Assembly (NCBI GenBank): GCA_949096025.1
Contig: CARXKP010000023.1
Coordinates: forward strand, 3,905-16,847
From: an uncultured Eubacteriales bacterium
GTDB taxonomy: Bacteria > Bacillota > Clostridia > Christensenellales > UBA1242
DNA length: 12,943 bases
Direction of reading: 5' to 3'
The notes under the pieces are model-generated. The model was not told the DNA's origin. It was given only the letters and a program-made list of their open reading frames with translations, and did no database searches. Position numbers and translations under genes: made by a program. Positions 1-8,132 of this stretch are shown here, piece after piece. Every line of letters starts with the position of its first letter. The first letter of the stretch is position 1.

Positions 1-310
1 AAATTTAGTTAAAAATTTTATAAAAATCAAGTTATTTTTTTAATGTCTTTTGAATAAATGTATGAAATTTTTTATAAAATGCATAAAAATTCGTTTTGAA
101 ATAATAACTATCTCGAAAGTTACTTTTTTTACTTATTTTAAAAAGTGACATTTAAGATAAAATATTTAAAAAAACAGTGTAATTTTGTGAAAATTTTGTA
201 AATAAAATTAGTGAGAATTTTAATAAAAATTTATTTGAAATCTTAATAAAATCAATTTTGCTGGCACTAAATATTGCCAGCAAGAATGATTAAAAAGTAG
301 AGTTTTTATA
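1..310. other. AT-rich gene-free stretch
   Basis: No reading frame of useful length is seen on either strand and A/T runs dominate. Two dyads stand out. One is a 10-bp pairing of 119-128 with 140-149 that includes one G-U pair. The other is a perfect 9-bp stem at 258-283, listed separately. The rest is the spacer downstream of the minus-strand gene ending at 311. No promoter or gene start could be supported at the left edge. Confidence 0.6.
258..283 (-). terminator. Probable terminator hairpin of helD
   Basis: TTGCTGGCA (258-266) pairs perfectly with TGCCAGCAA (275-283) around an 8-nt loop. It lies 28 bp past the stop codon of the minus-strand gene ending at 311. On the minus strand the stem is followed by an A/T-rich tail (AATTGATTTTATT) rather than a clean T-tract, so it is a weak or non-canonical intrinsic terminator, or an mRNA 3'-end stabilising hairpin. 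Confidence 0.5.
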
Positions 311-2377
311 TTACTTTCCCTTCTTTGTCTGAAGGCTTTTTATAAATTGTGATGGTTTATCACTATAAGTAAAGTAGAGCTTGTGTAATGCGCGGGTGCT
401 TGAAACATAGATAATATTTTTATCAACTGAATTTTTATAATTAATATTATCACAGTTTGGAACGATAACTGCATCAAATTCAATTCCTTTAGCAGTAGCA
501 CAAGAAGTAATAAGAACTCTTGAAGCATAATCCTCAGGGGTGAGGAGAAGTTTGCAATCCATAATTTCCTTAATTTGTTTATAAAGAAGATCTGCCTCTT
601 TATGACATTTACAAACAATAGCGATATGTTCAAGATTTTTACATTCTGTATCAATGATATTTTTAATAGTAGTGGCTTGATCATCAGTTTTGTATGCAGT
701 TGGTTCACTTCCACTTCTATTTACAAATTCTATATAATCAAGTCCAACTAGATGATTAGCAAAGGTTGCAATTTCTTTGGTTGAACGATAAGTTTTGTTA
801 AGTTTAAGAAGTTTGCATCCTAAGAAATCGGCGGTTAAAGTCAGATATTCATCAGTAACGTTTTTTTCGATGCACTGATGGACATCGCCTACCATAATCT
901 TTGGGCAAGACCAAATTTTTTTAAACATATAGAAGTCAACAGGGGTGAAGTCTTGCATTTCATCAATTATAAGATATTTTGCCGAGAAGTCGTGATCTAT
1001 ACCATAAATAAAATGTTTTATGGCAATCCAAGTTCCTTTGTCCATATAATTGATTTTTTTGCCCTTAGAAGCCTTATAACCTTCTCTTGCCATAAATATT
1101 TCAAATACCTTATCGATATCCCTTACAGGCAAGAATTTGTAAAGGATTGTTTTAAATCGTTCTTTCAAAGCTCGATTTTGTTCTTTGGTATAATGTCTTT
1201 TTTCTGTAAAGTACATAGCATACTGCCAAGCAATTTTATTTATTCTTTCATAAAGATCATAACCTTTAAATGTTTTAAAGAATAAATCGCTTGTTTGTTG
1301 TGCAGTAAATTCAATATATTCTTTATCTCCATTATAGTTTTCACTTACACAATATTTAAGTGTTTGAGGGGAATAGGTTTCAAGAAATGGTCCTTTTAAA
1401 AATCTAAGCAAATCATCAAGATATTCATAGGATGATTTGTATGAAACTTCATTTAAAAGCTCTTGTGAAGGTGAAGTTGCGATTTCATCAAGCATATCTT
1501 CTCTTGTTTGTATACCTCGTTTGAGTTCGGCTCTTACAATTTGAGCAAAAGTCGTTTCAACTAAATTATCTTCTCCAAGTTGTGGAAGTACATCAGAAAT
1601 ATAACTAGAAAAAATATTGTTAGGTGATACTATTGTGATATCACTGCTTTTGATAGTTTTTCTATGTTTATAAAGTAGGTATGCGGCACGATGCAAAGCA
1701 ATAGAAGTTTTGCCTGAGCCAGCAATACCTTGAACTAACATATTTTCGTTTGTATCATTTCTAACAATAGAATTCTGTTCTTTTTGAATGGTAGAAACAA
1801 TTTGTTTCATTTTAATTGAAACATTTTGAGATAAAATTTCTTGCAAAATGTCATCATTTATTGTTAAATCTGTGTCAAAGTAAGAAATAAGTTCACAATT
1901 TTCAATTTTATATTGTCTTTTAAGGTTAATTTTACCTTTATAAATGTCATTATCAATTTTAAATGAAGCATCACCTAAGCTGTAGTCATAATACATACTT
2001 GAAATAGGTGCGCGCCAGTCAGCAACATAGATTCTATTATTATCAAGAACATTTCCAATACCTATATAGATGTTTTGGGCTTTTTTCTTCCCTTGAGGAG
2101 TAAAATCTATTCTAGCAAAGTAAGGATTGCTATGTTGAAGTTTAAGTCTTTTGTTTTCAAGTTCAAACCGTTCTTGCTCTTCTTGTAAAAGTCCAAGGGT
2201 AGAGTAAGAATTTGAAAGGTCACCGCCTCTTTCAAGGTCGCTAAAATTATTACCCTGATTTTGGATATTGCTTCTTAATTTTTCTCTGCTTTTTTTATAT
2301 TTAGCATTGCTGTCTTTAATTTTTTTATCTAGTATTGCGACAGTTTGAGCAAGATATTCTTTTTCGTTTAATTCCAA
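311..2377 (-). CDS. helD: HelD-family UvrD-like ATPase
   Basis: This 688-aa protein is recognised as HelD, the superfamily 1 ATPase that in Bacillota binds stalled RNA polymerase and releases it from DNA for recycling. Seen: a charged helical N-terminus (about 1-85) as in the HelD coiled-coil arm; the HelD-type block around YIGIGN and VADWRAP (about 103-125); Walker A GIAGSGKT (217-224); SPNNIFSSYI-DVLPQLGE (250-269); Walker B DEMQD (472-476); GDVHQ (497-501); TYRST (529-533); AKGIEFD (629-635); and the arginine-finger motif STRA (660-663). All helicase motifs are intact and the length suits a short clostridial HelD. It starts with TTG: GGAGG lies 6 nt upstream and no better start is nearby. 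It sits alone after gyrA, behind a dyad and a weak promoter. Family membership is confident; function is inferred from relatives. Confidence 0.9.
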   Translation of the reverse strand: MELNEKEYLAQTVAILDKKIKDSNAKYKKSREKLRSNIQNQGNNFSDLERGGDLSNSYSTLGLLQEEQERFELENKRLKLQHSNPYFARIDFTPQGKKKAQNIYIGIGNVLDNNRIYVADWRAPISSMYYDYSLGDASFKIDNDIYKGKINLKRQYKIENCELISYFDTDLTINDDILQEILSQNVSIKMKQIVSTIQKEQNSIVRNDTNENMLVQGIAGSGKTSIALHRAAYLLYKHRKTIKSSDITIVSPNNIFSSYISDVLPQLGEDNLVETTFAQIVRAELKRGIQTREDMLDEIATSPSQELLNEVSYKSSYEYLDDLLRFLKGPFLETYSPQTLKYCVSENYNGDKEYIEFTAQQTSDLFFKTFKGYDLYERINKIAWQYAMYFTEKRHYTKEQNRALKERFKTILYKFLPVRDIDKVFEIFMAREGYKASKGKKINYMDKGTWIAIKHFIYGIDHDFSAKYLIIDEMQDFTPVDFYMFKKIWSCPKIMVGDVHQCIEKNVTDEYLTLTADFLGCKLLKLNKTYRSTKEIATFANHLVGLDYIEFVNRSGSEPTAYKTDDQATTIKNIIDTECKNLEHIAIVCKCHKEADLLYKQIKEIMDCKLLLTPEDYASRVLITSCATAKGIEFDAVIVPNCDNINYKNSVDKNIIYVSSTRALHKLYFTYSDKPSQFIKSLQTKKGK

Positions 2378-2383
2378 ATTAAA

Positions 2384-2388
2384 CCTCC
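2384..2388 (-). promoter_or_regulatory. RBS fixing the TTG start of helD
   Basis: GGAGG on the minus strand lies 6 nt before TTG at 2375-2377. It is the only strong Shine-Dalgarno site here and supports a non-ATG start. A small dyad, GTAAGG (2392-2397) with CCTTAC (2408-2413), lies directly upstream in the leader. Confidence 0.75.
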
Positions 2389-2427
2389 AGTGTAAGGCTT
2401 ATAATTTCCTTACTTATAAATAAAGCG

Positions 2428-2457
2428 ATTATAATGAGTTATGACTATTTTCATTAA
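2428..2457 (-). promoter_or_regulatory. Weak candidate promoter of helD
   Basis: A consensus -10 hexamer TATAAT (2428-2433, minus strand) lies about 50 nt upstream of the helD start. The best -35 is poor (TTAATG, 2452-2457, 18-nt spacer). Transcription could instead come from the gyrase operon through the upstream dyad. Confidence 0.35.
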
Positions 2458-2459
2458 TT

Positions 2460-2503
2460 ATTAATAGCCCTAACGCTGATTTAACAACGATAGGGCTATT
2501 AAT
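2460..2503 (-). terminator. Inverted repeat after gyrA, possible terminator
   Basis: A perfect 13-bp inverted repeat pairs 2460-2472 with 2491-2503 (core TAGCCCTA / TAGGGCTA) around an 18-nt loop, 28 bp past the gyrA stop. Two more G-C pairs can form inside the loop after an A-A mismatch. No T-tract follows on the minus strand, only AATTAATG. It may end the gyrase operon, act as a partial attenuator before helD, or be a protein-binding dyad. Confidence 0.5.
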
Positions 2504-2531
2504 CAAACGAATTTTTAATATGTTCTAATGG

Positions 2532-5153
2532 TTATTCTTCATCATTTCCATTATCATTGCTATCTTGATTATCAAGACTATCAAAATTTTCTTGATTTGT
2601 CAAGGATTTTGTTTCGTTTATATCCTCAGTTTCAACATTTTTTGCATTTTCGGCATTTTCATTTAGATCGTCTAAGTTGTCAGAAGCGGAATTTTCCTCT
2701 TCTTCTTTCTTTACAAGAGCGGCAGAAACAATTAGGTTGTTCTCTTTTAATTTCATTATTTTTACGCCTTGACTTGTACGAGAAAGTTCACTAATACCAG
2801 TAAGAGGAGTTCTTATAATAACACCATTATCAGCAATTAGAAGGATGTCATTATCATCATAAGTTTGCTTTAATGCGACAAGGTGCCCAGTTTTTTGATT
2901 GAATACGCCGGCTTTAACACCCATTCCTCCACGAGATTGAACTCTATAATCATTAACACTTGAGCGTTTTCCATATCCCTTAGATGAAACGGTGATAATC
3001 TGAGAGTTAGGCTTTACAATAGCAAGGTCAACAATGTAATCATCTTTGCTAAGTTTCATACTGCGTACACCTTGGCTGTCACGCCCCATATTTCTAACAT
3101 CTTTTTCGCTAAATCTAATTGCTTTTCCGTTGTGAGAAGCGATAAGTACATCATCTTCTCCTGAAGATACTTCAACACCTATAAGTTCATCATTTTCAAG
3201 AAGGTGAATAGCAATTTTTCCAACTTTTCTGATAGAAGCAAATTCAGTAAGACTTGTCTTTTTAATAAGACCATTTCTAGTTGCCATAATAAGATTGCCT
3301 TCGGCATCATCTTTTCTTTGAATAACGGTAGTTACCTTTTCATCAGGTGAAAGCATAAGAAGATTGATAATTGCTCTTCCTTTAGCAGTTCTCTGTGCTT
3401 CAGGAACTTCATAAGCCTTAATGCAATATACTCGACCTTTATTAGTAAAGAATAAGAGGTCATCGTGAGTTGAAGTTACAAACATATTTTCAACATAGTC
3501 TTCTTCCTTAGTCTTATGTGCGGTAATTCCTACGCCACCACGATTTTGCGCCTTATATTCACTTGTAGACATTCTTTTAATATAGCCTTGGTGTGTCATT
3601 GAAACGATTACATCTTCTTTAGTGATAAGGTCAGCAATATCAATACCGCCAGCATCAAGACTAATTTCAGTTTTACGCTTATCGCCAAAATTATTTTTTA
3701 TTTCTTCAAAATTATCTCTTAAAATCTTAAGGACGCGGGCAGGGGTAGCAAGGATATCTTCAAGATCTAAGATAAGCTCTTCTAAGGCTCTCAATTCTTC
3801 TCTTAACTTTTCAACTTCAAGACTTGTAAGTTTAGAAAGTTTCATTTCAAGAATTGCATTTGCTTGAATTTCATCAAGTTCAAAGTTTTGAGTAAGTTTA
3901 ACGCAGGCATCGGCTTTGTCATCAGCAGATTTAATTATTCTGATAACTTCGTCAATGTTTGCAAGGGCAATAACAAGACCTTTTACAATGTGTTCACGCT
4001 CTTTTGCTTTCTTTAAATCAAATTGAGTTTTTCTAACAAGAACCTCTTTTTGATGTTCAAGATAGTAATATAACATTTCTTTAAGATTTAAAATTTTTGG
4101 TTGACCTTCTGCTAGGGCAAGGAAGATAATTCCAGAGCCCTTTTGAAGTTGGGTGAGTTTGTATAAAGAATTAAGAACAACTTGAGCATTGAAATCTCTT
4201 TTAATCTCAACTACAATTCTCATACCAGTTCGGTCTGATTCTTCTTTAACATCTGAAATTCCCTCAAGTCTTTTATTTTTTACAAGGTCAGCAATTTGAA
4301 TGATAAGTTGAGCCTTGTTTACTTGATAAGGAAGTTCTGTAATTACAATACGACTTCTTCCATTTTCGTGTTCTTCTATTTCTGCTCTTCCACGAACAAT
4401 AATGCCACCGCGACCAGTTTTATATGCGTGTTTAATTGCTGCTCTTCCCATAATAATACCACCAGTTGGGAAGTCTGGTGCAGGGATAATTTTAATAAGT
4501 TCGTCAATATCAATGTCAGGATTGTCAATAAGTGCTTGAAGTCCACTTAATACCTCCGTAAGGTTATGAGGAGGAATATTTGTTGCCATACCAACAGCGA
4601 TACCATCAGCACCATTTACAAGAAGGTTGGGTATTTTTGAAGGAAGAACTTTAGGTTCTTCATTTTGGTTATCAAAGTTTGGCATAAAATCGACAGTTTC
4701 TTTGTCGATGTCTTCAAGCATAAGGCCAGCAATCTTGGCAAGTCTTGCTTCTGTGTAACGCATAGCAGCAGGTGGGTCACCATCGACAGAACCAAAGTTT
4801 CCTTGTCCGTCTACAAGAGGGTAACGGATAGAGAAGTCTTGTGCTAGTCTTACAAGAGCATCATAAATTGAACTATCTCCGTGAGGGTGGTATTTTCCCA
4901 TAACATCACCGACAATTCTTGCACATTTCTTGGTTGGCTTGTCGTAAAAGTTGTTCATTTCGCCCATAGCAAAAAGAATTCTTCTATGAACAGGCTTTAG
5001 TCCGTCACGGACATCTGGAATTGCACGTGAAACATTTACCGCCATAGCATAAGAAATAAACGATTTTTTTAAGTTGTCAACAGTGTCAACTTTTTCAATT
5101 TTGGTATCTTTGAAAATCTCTTCAAGAGGTTTTCTAGTTTGATGTTTATCCAT
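2532..5153 (-). CDS. gyrA: DNA gyrase subunit A
   Basis: This 873-aa subunit cuts and rejoins DNA in the A2B2 gyrase that introduces negative supercoils. The catalytic tyrosine is Tyr133 in AAMRYTE (E. coli Tyr122). The quinolone-resistance region is DVMGKYHPHGDSSIYD; Ser94 and Asp98 match E. coli Ser83 and Asp87, the susceptible-type residues. The C-terminal beta-pinwheel starts near 510. Its GyrA box reads QNRGGVG (536-542) against canonical QRRGGKG, so a basic residue is replaced by valine. A related QSRGGMG lies at 739-745. Residues about 815-873 form an acidic Asn/Asp/Glu-rich tail. The ATG at 5151-5153 has AGGAG 6 nt upstream and overlaps the preceding stop by 8 nt. GyrA is preferred over ParC because of the operon with a clear GyrB and the pinwheel blades. 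Confidence 0.96.
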   Translation of the reverse strand: MDKHQTRKPLEEIFKDTKIEKVDTVDNLKKSFISYAMAVNVSRAIPDVRDGLKPVHRRILFAMGEMNNFYDKPTKKCARIVGDVMGKYHPHGDSSIYDALVRLAQDFSIRYPLVDGQGNFGSVDGDPPAAMRYTEARLAKIAGLMLEDIDKETVDFMPNFDNQNEEPKVLPSKIPNLLVNGADGIAVGMATNIPPHNLTEVLSGLQALIDNPDIDIDELIKIIPAPDFPTGGIIMGRAAIKHAYKTGRGGIIVRGRAEIEEHENGRSRIVITELPYQVNKAQLIIQIADLVKNKRLEGISDVKEESDRTGMRIVVEIKRDFNAQVVLNSLYKLTQLQKGSGIIFLALAEGQPKILNLKEMLYYYLEHQKEVLVRKTQFDLKKAKEREHIVKGLVIALANIDEVIRIIKSADDKADACVKLTQNFELDEIQANAILEMKLSKLTSLEVEKLREELRALEELILDLEDILATPARVLKILRDNFEEIKNNFGDKRKTEISLDAGGIDIADLITKEDVIVSMTHQGYIKRMSTSEYKAQNRGGVGITAHKTKEEDYVENMFVTSTHDDLLFFTNKGRVYCIKAYEVPEAQRTAKGRAIINLLMLSPDEKVTTVIQRKDDAEGNLIMATRNGLIKKTSLTEFASIRKVGKIAIHLLENDELIGVEVSSGEDDVLIASHNGKAIRFSEKDVRNMGRDSQGVRSMKLSKDDYIVDLAIVKPNSQIITVSSKGYGKRSSVNDYRVQSRGGMGVKAGVFNQKTGHLVALKQTYDDNDILLIADNGVIIRTPLTGISELSRTSQGVKIMKLKENNLIVSAALVKKEEEENSASDNLDDLNENAENAKNVETEDINETKSLTNQENFDSLDNQDSNDNGNDEE

Positions 5154-5502
5154 TATTTTCTCCTAAATTTTGTTTTGCTAAATAATCTTCGGCTTGTTTT
5201 TTGCCACGTTCAATTTTGTACATCATCATTTTTTCAACCTGTTCACTTCCAAACATTTTTTTTACTTGACCAGTACAAAGAAGTACGTCAGCAGTTTCTT
5301 CAATGATATTATTTTTGACTTTTTCAAGAAGTTTTGTCTTTTCTTCTTCATTTATATCAGGTGCATTTAAATATCGAATGTATTTACAAAGTTCTTTAGT
5401 AAGTTCACTCATTTCCTCAATGCACATTCTCAGTTCGTTTTCCTCGCCAAATGCCTGAGCAAGCAAAGTATATGCACTTTCTATCTTTTCTTTATCTAAC
5501 AT
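5146..5502 (-). CDS. MazG-like NTP pyrophosphohydrolase
   Basis: This 118-aa, all-helical protein carries the metal-binding pattern of the MazG/all-alpha NTP pyrophosphohydrolase superfamily: EExxE at Glu29-Glu30-x-x-Glu33 and ExxD at Glu69-x-x-Asp72, with a later Lys96 and Arg99. It resembles the short single-domain phage and clostridial type. Enzymes of this superfamily hydrolyse nucleoside triphosphates to monophosphate and pyrophosphate, often for pool sanitation; the substrate here is unknown. I chose ATG at 5502, with AAGGA 9 nt upstream, over a GTG at 5520 or ATG at 5508, whose spacing is poor. It overlaps the upstream gene by 11 nt and gyrA by 8 nt (ATGGATAA), so it is probably translationally coupled to both. 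Placement between gyrB and gyrA is unusual. Confidence 0.75.
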   Translation of the reverse strand: MLDKEKIESAYTLLAQAFGEENELRMCIEEMSELTKELCKYIRYLNAPDINEEEKTKLLEKVKNNIIEETADVLLCTGQVKKMFGSEQVEKMMMYKIERGKKQAEDYLAKQNLGENNG

Positions 5503-6019
5503 AATCATCAATCCTTTCACTAGATTTGTCTTTTTCGATAACTTTTTTAAGTTTTTCTTTAAGATTTTGCTTGTTTTTTATAACTATTTCATTATTTTCA
5601 AAGTCATATTCATCAATTTGCACTTCAAGATTTAATTCAAGCCAACCCGCAACTAAAAATCTATGGCAAAATTCAGTTGGCTTTTCAAAACATAATAACA
5701 CTGAATTTTCTCCAAGTTCATTATAAATTTCTTTAGGGTCAAGTGGTTTTAAAACAATGTTATAAAATTTTTCAATATAACTTTGCTGGTTTACTTCTTT
5801 TCGCTTTTTATATTCTGCTTTAGAAATTTTTCCAGTTTTTAATTCATTTTCATTTTTCTCTTCAATCGCCTTCCACTTTCTATAGAAAGGGTAGGGAGAT
5901 AGTTTTCTACAACCTCTTCCTTCAAAACCAGCAAGTTTGCCCTCATCTCCAGAAATTGCAATGGGCTGAAATTTTGTTTTATCTATTTTATTGAGTCTTA
6001 AATAATAGGATGTTTTCAT
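5492..6019 (-). CDS. DUF488-family protein
   Basis: This 175-aa cytosolic protein has the DUF488 signature LLCFEKPTEFCHR (108-120), with the conserved Glu, Cys118 and His119-Arg120. Upstream it has the family-like AISG (21-24), KLSPYPFYRKWK (39-50) and KPLDPKEIY (91-99). DUF488 proteins have no firmly established biochemical role. A lysine-rich charged segment follows (about 147-175). The ATG at 6017-6019 has AAGGAG 4 nt upstream, and that RBS overlaps the gyrB stop codon, so translation is probably coupled to gyrB. The gene's end overlaps the MazG-like gene by 11 nt. Family assignment rests on the CHR motif and overall layout; function is unknown. Confidence 0.75.
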   Translation of the reverse strand: MKTSYYLRLNKIDKTKFQPIAISGDEGKLAGFEGRGCRKLSPYPFYRKWKAIEEKNENELKTGKISKAEYKKRKEVNQQSYIEKFYNIVLKPLDPKEIYNELGENSVLLCFEKPTEFCHRFLVAGWLELNLEVQIDEYDFENNEIVIKNKQNLKEKLKKVIEKDKSSERIDDYVR

Positions 6020-6027
6020 TTTACTCC

Positions 6028-7998
6028 TTAAATATCAAGGTCTGTGACGAGATTTGCATTTTCTTCGATAAATTGTCTACGAAGTTCGCTATCTTCGCCC
6101 ATAAGGTCATTAAAGTATTTCTCCGCCTCAATAGCATCTTCCATTGTAAGTTGAGTAAGGATTCTATGTTCTGGGTCAAGTGTTGTATCCCAAAGTTGTT
6201 CGGCATTCATTTCACCAAGACCTTTATAACGTTGTTGATTGCAACCAGTCCTGCCATTTTCGGCATACCAAGCTTCAAGTTCTTCATCTGAATAGAAATA
6301 ATAATCGTTATTTTTATTTTTGGTTACTTTATAAAGAGGTGGTTTTGCTGCGTATACGTGACCGTGTTCAATGAGAGGTCGCATAAATCTAAAGAAGAAA
6401 GTAAGAAGAAGTATTCTAATGTGTGCTCCGTCAACATCGGCATCGGTCATACAGATGATTTTGTCATAACGCAGTTTTTCTTCATTAAATTCTTCACCAA
6501 TTCCACAACCAAATGCTGTAATCATAGATTTAATTTCAGCATTTTCAAGAACTCTATTAAGTCTAGCTTTCTCCACATTTAAAATTTTACCTCTAAGTGG
6601 CAAAATTGCTTGGAAACGTCTATCTCTTCCAGTCTTAGCAGTACCGCCCGCAGAATCGCCCTCTACGATGTAGATTTCGCAGAATCTTCTATCTCTTTCG
6701 CTACAATCGGCAAGTTTTCCAGGAAGGGTAGTGTTTTCAAGAACGCTTTTTCTTCTTGTAAGTTCTCTTGCATTTCTAGCAGCCTCTCTAGCACGTTGAG
6801 CCATAACACTCTTTAAAATAAGATTTTTTGCTTCACTAGGATGCTGGTCAAGATAATCGCCAAATTCGCTTACCATTGCCTTGTAAACAATGTTTCTCAT
6901 CTCACTGTTTCCAAGTTTGGTCTTTGTCTGCCCCTCAAATTGAGGCTCCTTAAGTTTAACACTGATTACTGCTGTAATACCTTCACGACAATCGTCACCA
7001 GTAAGTTTCTCTGTATCTTTAATAATTTTATTTGCAAGGGCATAGTCATTTAAAACTTTTGTTAGGCCTGCTTTAAATCCGTCAAGATGAGTTCCGCCTT
7101 CTTCGGTATTGATGTTGTTAGCATAAGCATTAATAACTTCGCTATATCCCTCATTAAATTGGAAACAAACTTCAACCTCATTGTCAAGTTCACCATTTGT
7201 GCCACGATTAAATTTGTTAAAATACACGGGTGATGATAAAAGAGTTTCTCTATTTTTATTGAGATAGTCAACAAATTCAACTATTCCGCCTTTAAATTCA
7301 AAAACTTCCTTTCGTTCTTGTCCCTCTCGTTTGTCCTCAAGAGATATTACAAGCCCCTTATTAAGAAAAGCGATTTCTCTAAATCGATTTTTCATTGTAT
7401 CAAAGTTAAAGACTACAGTTTCAAAGATTTCATCATCAGGCAAAAAGGTGATAGTAGTTCCGCGTTTGTCAGTTGATCCTACAACTTCAAGAGGTGTAAC
7501 TACGTGACCACGACTAAATTCGATTTTGTGATGTTTTCCATTTTGATAAACATCGGCAATCATTTGTTTTGAAAGGGCATTAACGCAGGAAACACCAACG
7601 CCGTGCAAGCCGCCTGAAATTTTATAACCTTCACCACCAAACTTACCACCAGCGTGAAGTTTAGTTAAAACGACTTCAACAGCACTTTTGCCTTCCTTAG
7701 GAATGATACCAGTTGGTATACCACGACCATTATCAGCAACAGAGCAAGAACCGTCAGCATTAATACAAACTTCTATATGAGTACAATATCCAGCAAGAGC
7801 TTCATCAATAGAGTTGTCCACGACTTCGGTTACAAGGTGATGTAGTCCGTGTTCGTCAGTTGAACCAATATACATACCAGGTCTTTTTCGGACAGGTTCA
7901 AGCCCTTCAAGAACTTGGATGTCACTAGCATCATATTTGACAGAGTGACCAATCTCTTTTTCGGCTATATTTTCTAAGTTGTTATCAATATTTTCCAT
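6028..7998 (-). CDS. gyrB: DNA gyrase subunit B
   Basis: This 656-aa ATPase subunit of gyrase opens the operon. GHKL ATPase motifs: EVVDNSIDEA with catalytic Glu58 and Asn62, DNGRGIP (89-95), GGLHGVG (129-135), and QTKTKLGN (356-363) with the transducer lysine. TOPRIM motifs: EGDSAGG (446-452) and DADVDGAHI (519-527). The tail has PPLYKV (553-558), RYKGLGEMN (590-598) and a Firmicutes-type ending FIEENANLVTDLDI. ILPLRGKILNVEKA supports GyrB over ParE. The frame runs open for 38 more codons upstream, but ATG at 7996-7998 is chosen: AGGAG sits 5 nt before it, the family N-terminus begins here, and the upstream codons encode promoter DNA. All catalytic motifs are intact. The next gene follows after 8 nt. 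Confidence 0.97.
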   Translation of the reverse strand: MENIDNNLENIAEKEIGHSVKYDASDIQVLEGLEPVRKRPGMYIGSTDEHGLHHLVTEVVDNSIDEALAGYCTHIEVCINADGSCSVADNGRGIPTGIIPKEGKSAVEVVLTKLHAGGKFGGEGYKISGGLHGVGVSCVNALSKQMIADVYQNGKHHKIEFSRGHVVTPLEVVGSTDKRGTTITFLPDDEIFETVVFNFDTMKNRFREIAFLNKGLVISLEDKREGQERKEVFEFKGGIVEFVDYLNKNRETLLSSPVYFNKFNRGTNGELDNEVEVCFQFNEGYSEVINAYANNINTEEGGTHLDGFKAGLTKVLNDYALANKIIKDTEKLTGDDCREGITAVISVKLKEPQFEGQTKTKLGNSEMRNIVYKAMVSEFGDYLDQHPSEAKNLILKSVMAQRAREAARNARELTRRKSVLENTTLPGKLADCSERDRRFCEIYIVEGDSAGGTAKTGRDRRFQAILPLRGKILNVEKARLNRVLENAEIKSMITAFGCGIGEEFNEEKLRYDKIICMTDADVDGAHIRILLLTFFFRFMRPLIEHGHVYAAKPPLYKVTKNKNNDYYFYSDEELEAWYAENGRTGCNQQRYKGLGEMNAEQLWDTTLDPEHRILTQLTMEDAIEAEKYFNDLMGEDSELRRQFIEENANLVTDLDI

Positions 7999-8003
7999 AT
8001 TTT

Positions 8004-8008
8004 CTCCT
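8004..8008 (-). promoter_or_regulatory. RBS fixing the gyrB start
   Basis: AGGAG on the minus strand, 5 nt before ATG 7996-7998. It favours this start over the open upstream extension to 8112. Confidence 0.85.
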
Positions 8009-8028
8009 AATATATAAATATATAATAT

Positions 8029-8057
8029 ATTATATATAATATTATATATAAAGGCAA
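8029..8057 (-). promoter_or_regulatory. gyrB operon promoter in pure A/T run
   Basis: -35 TTGCCT (8052-8057) and -10 TATAAT (8029-8034) with a 17-nt spacer on the minus strand predict a start near 8022 and a leader of about 24 nt. The -10 and spacer lie within 8008-8052, which contains only A and T in alternating and dyad-rich order. Such DNA melts or extrudes easily, so sensitivity to supercoiling is a reasonable inference for a gyrase promoter. Confidence 0.65.
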
Positions 8058-8095
8058 GTATTTTTTTAAATTTTAGGTGAAAAAAGGACAAAATA

Positions 8096-8125
8096 TTTGC
8101 TAAAACTAGCAAAATATGTTATTAT
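8096..8125 (+). promoter_or_regulatory. gtrA promoter with dyad over -35
   Basis: -35 TTGCTA (8097-8102), 17-nt spacer and -10 TATTAT (8120-8125) point to a transcript starting at about 8132-8133, the A of the chosen ATG. A perfect dyad TTTGCTA-N4-TAGCAAA (8096-8113) covers the -35 and part of the spacer, as a repressor operator would. Operator function is inference. Confidence 0.5.
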
Positions 8126-8132
8126 TTTAACT

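Noticed and set aside
119..149. 10-bp dyad GTTACTTTTT / AAAAAGTGAC
   Set aside because: Mostly A-T pairs in A/T-rich DNA with one G-U, no T-tract beyond it and no gene nearby that would need it; likely chance.
878..1285. 135-codon plus-strand frame inside helD
   Set aside because: Antisense to a gene with all helicase motifs intact; no RBS and non-protein-like composition.
4296..4550. Plus-strand frames inside gyrA, including 2528-2794, 3622-3867 and 4665-4847
   Set aside because: Antisense shadows of a fully conserved gyrA frame; low-complexity products and no start signals.
2532..5153. Reading as ParC rather than GyrA
   Set aside because: Operon with a clear GyrB, a complete beta-pinwheel with GyrA-type box motifs, and GyrA-type QRDR favour GyrA, although the box is degenerate.
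6010..7280. Several 60-93 codon frames on both strands inside gyrB
   Set aside because: They overlap conserved GyrB coding sequence in other frames and have no family resemblance or RBS support.
7999..8112. Upstream extension of gyrB by 38 residues
   Set aside because: It encodes the promoter and A/T tract, lacks an RBS, and the family N-terminus plus AGGAG support the start at 7998.
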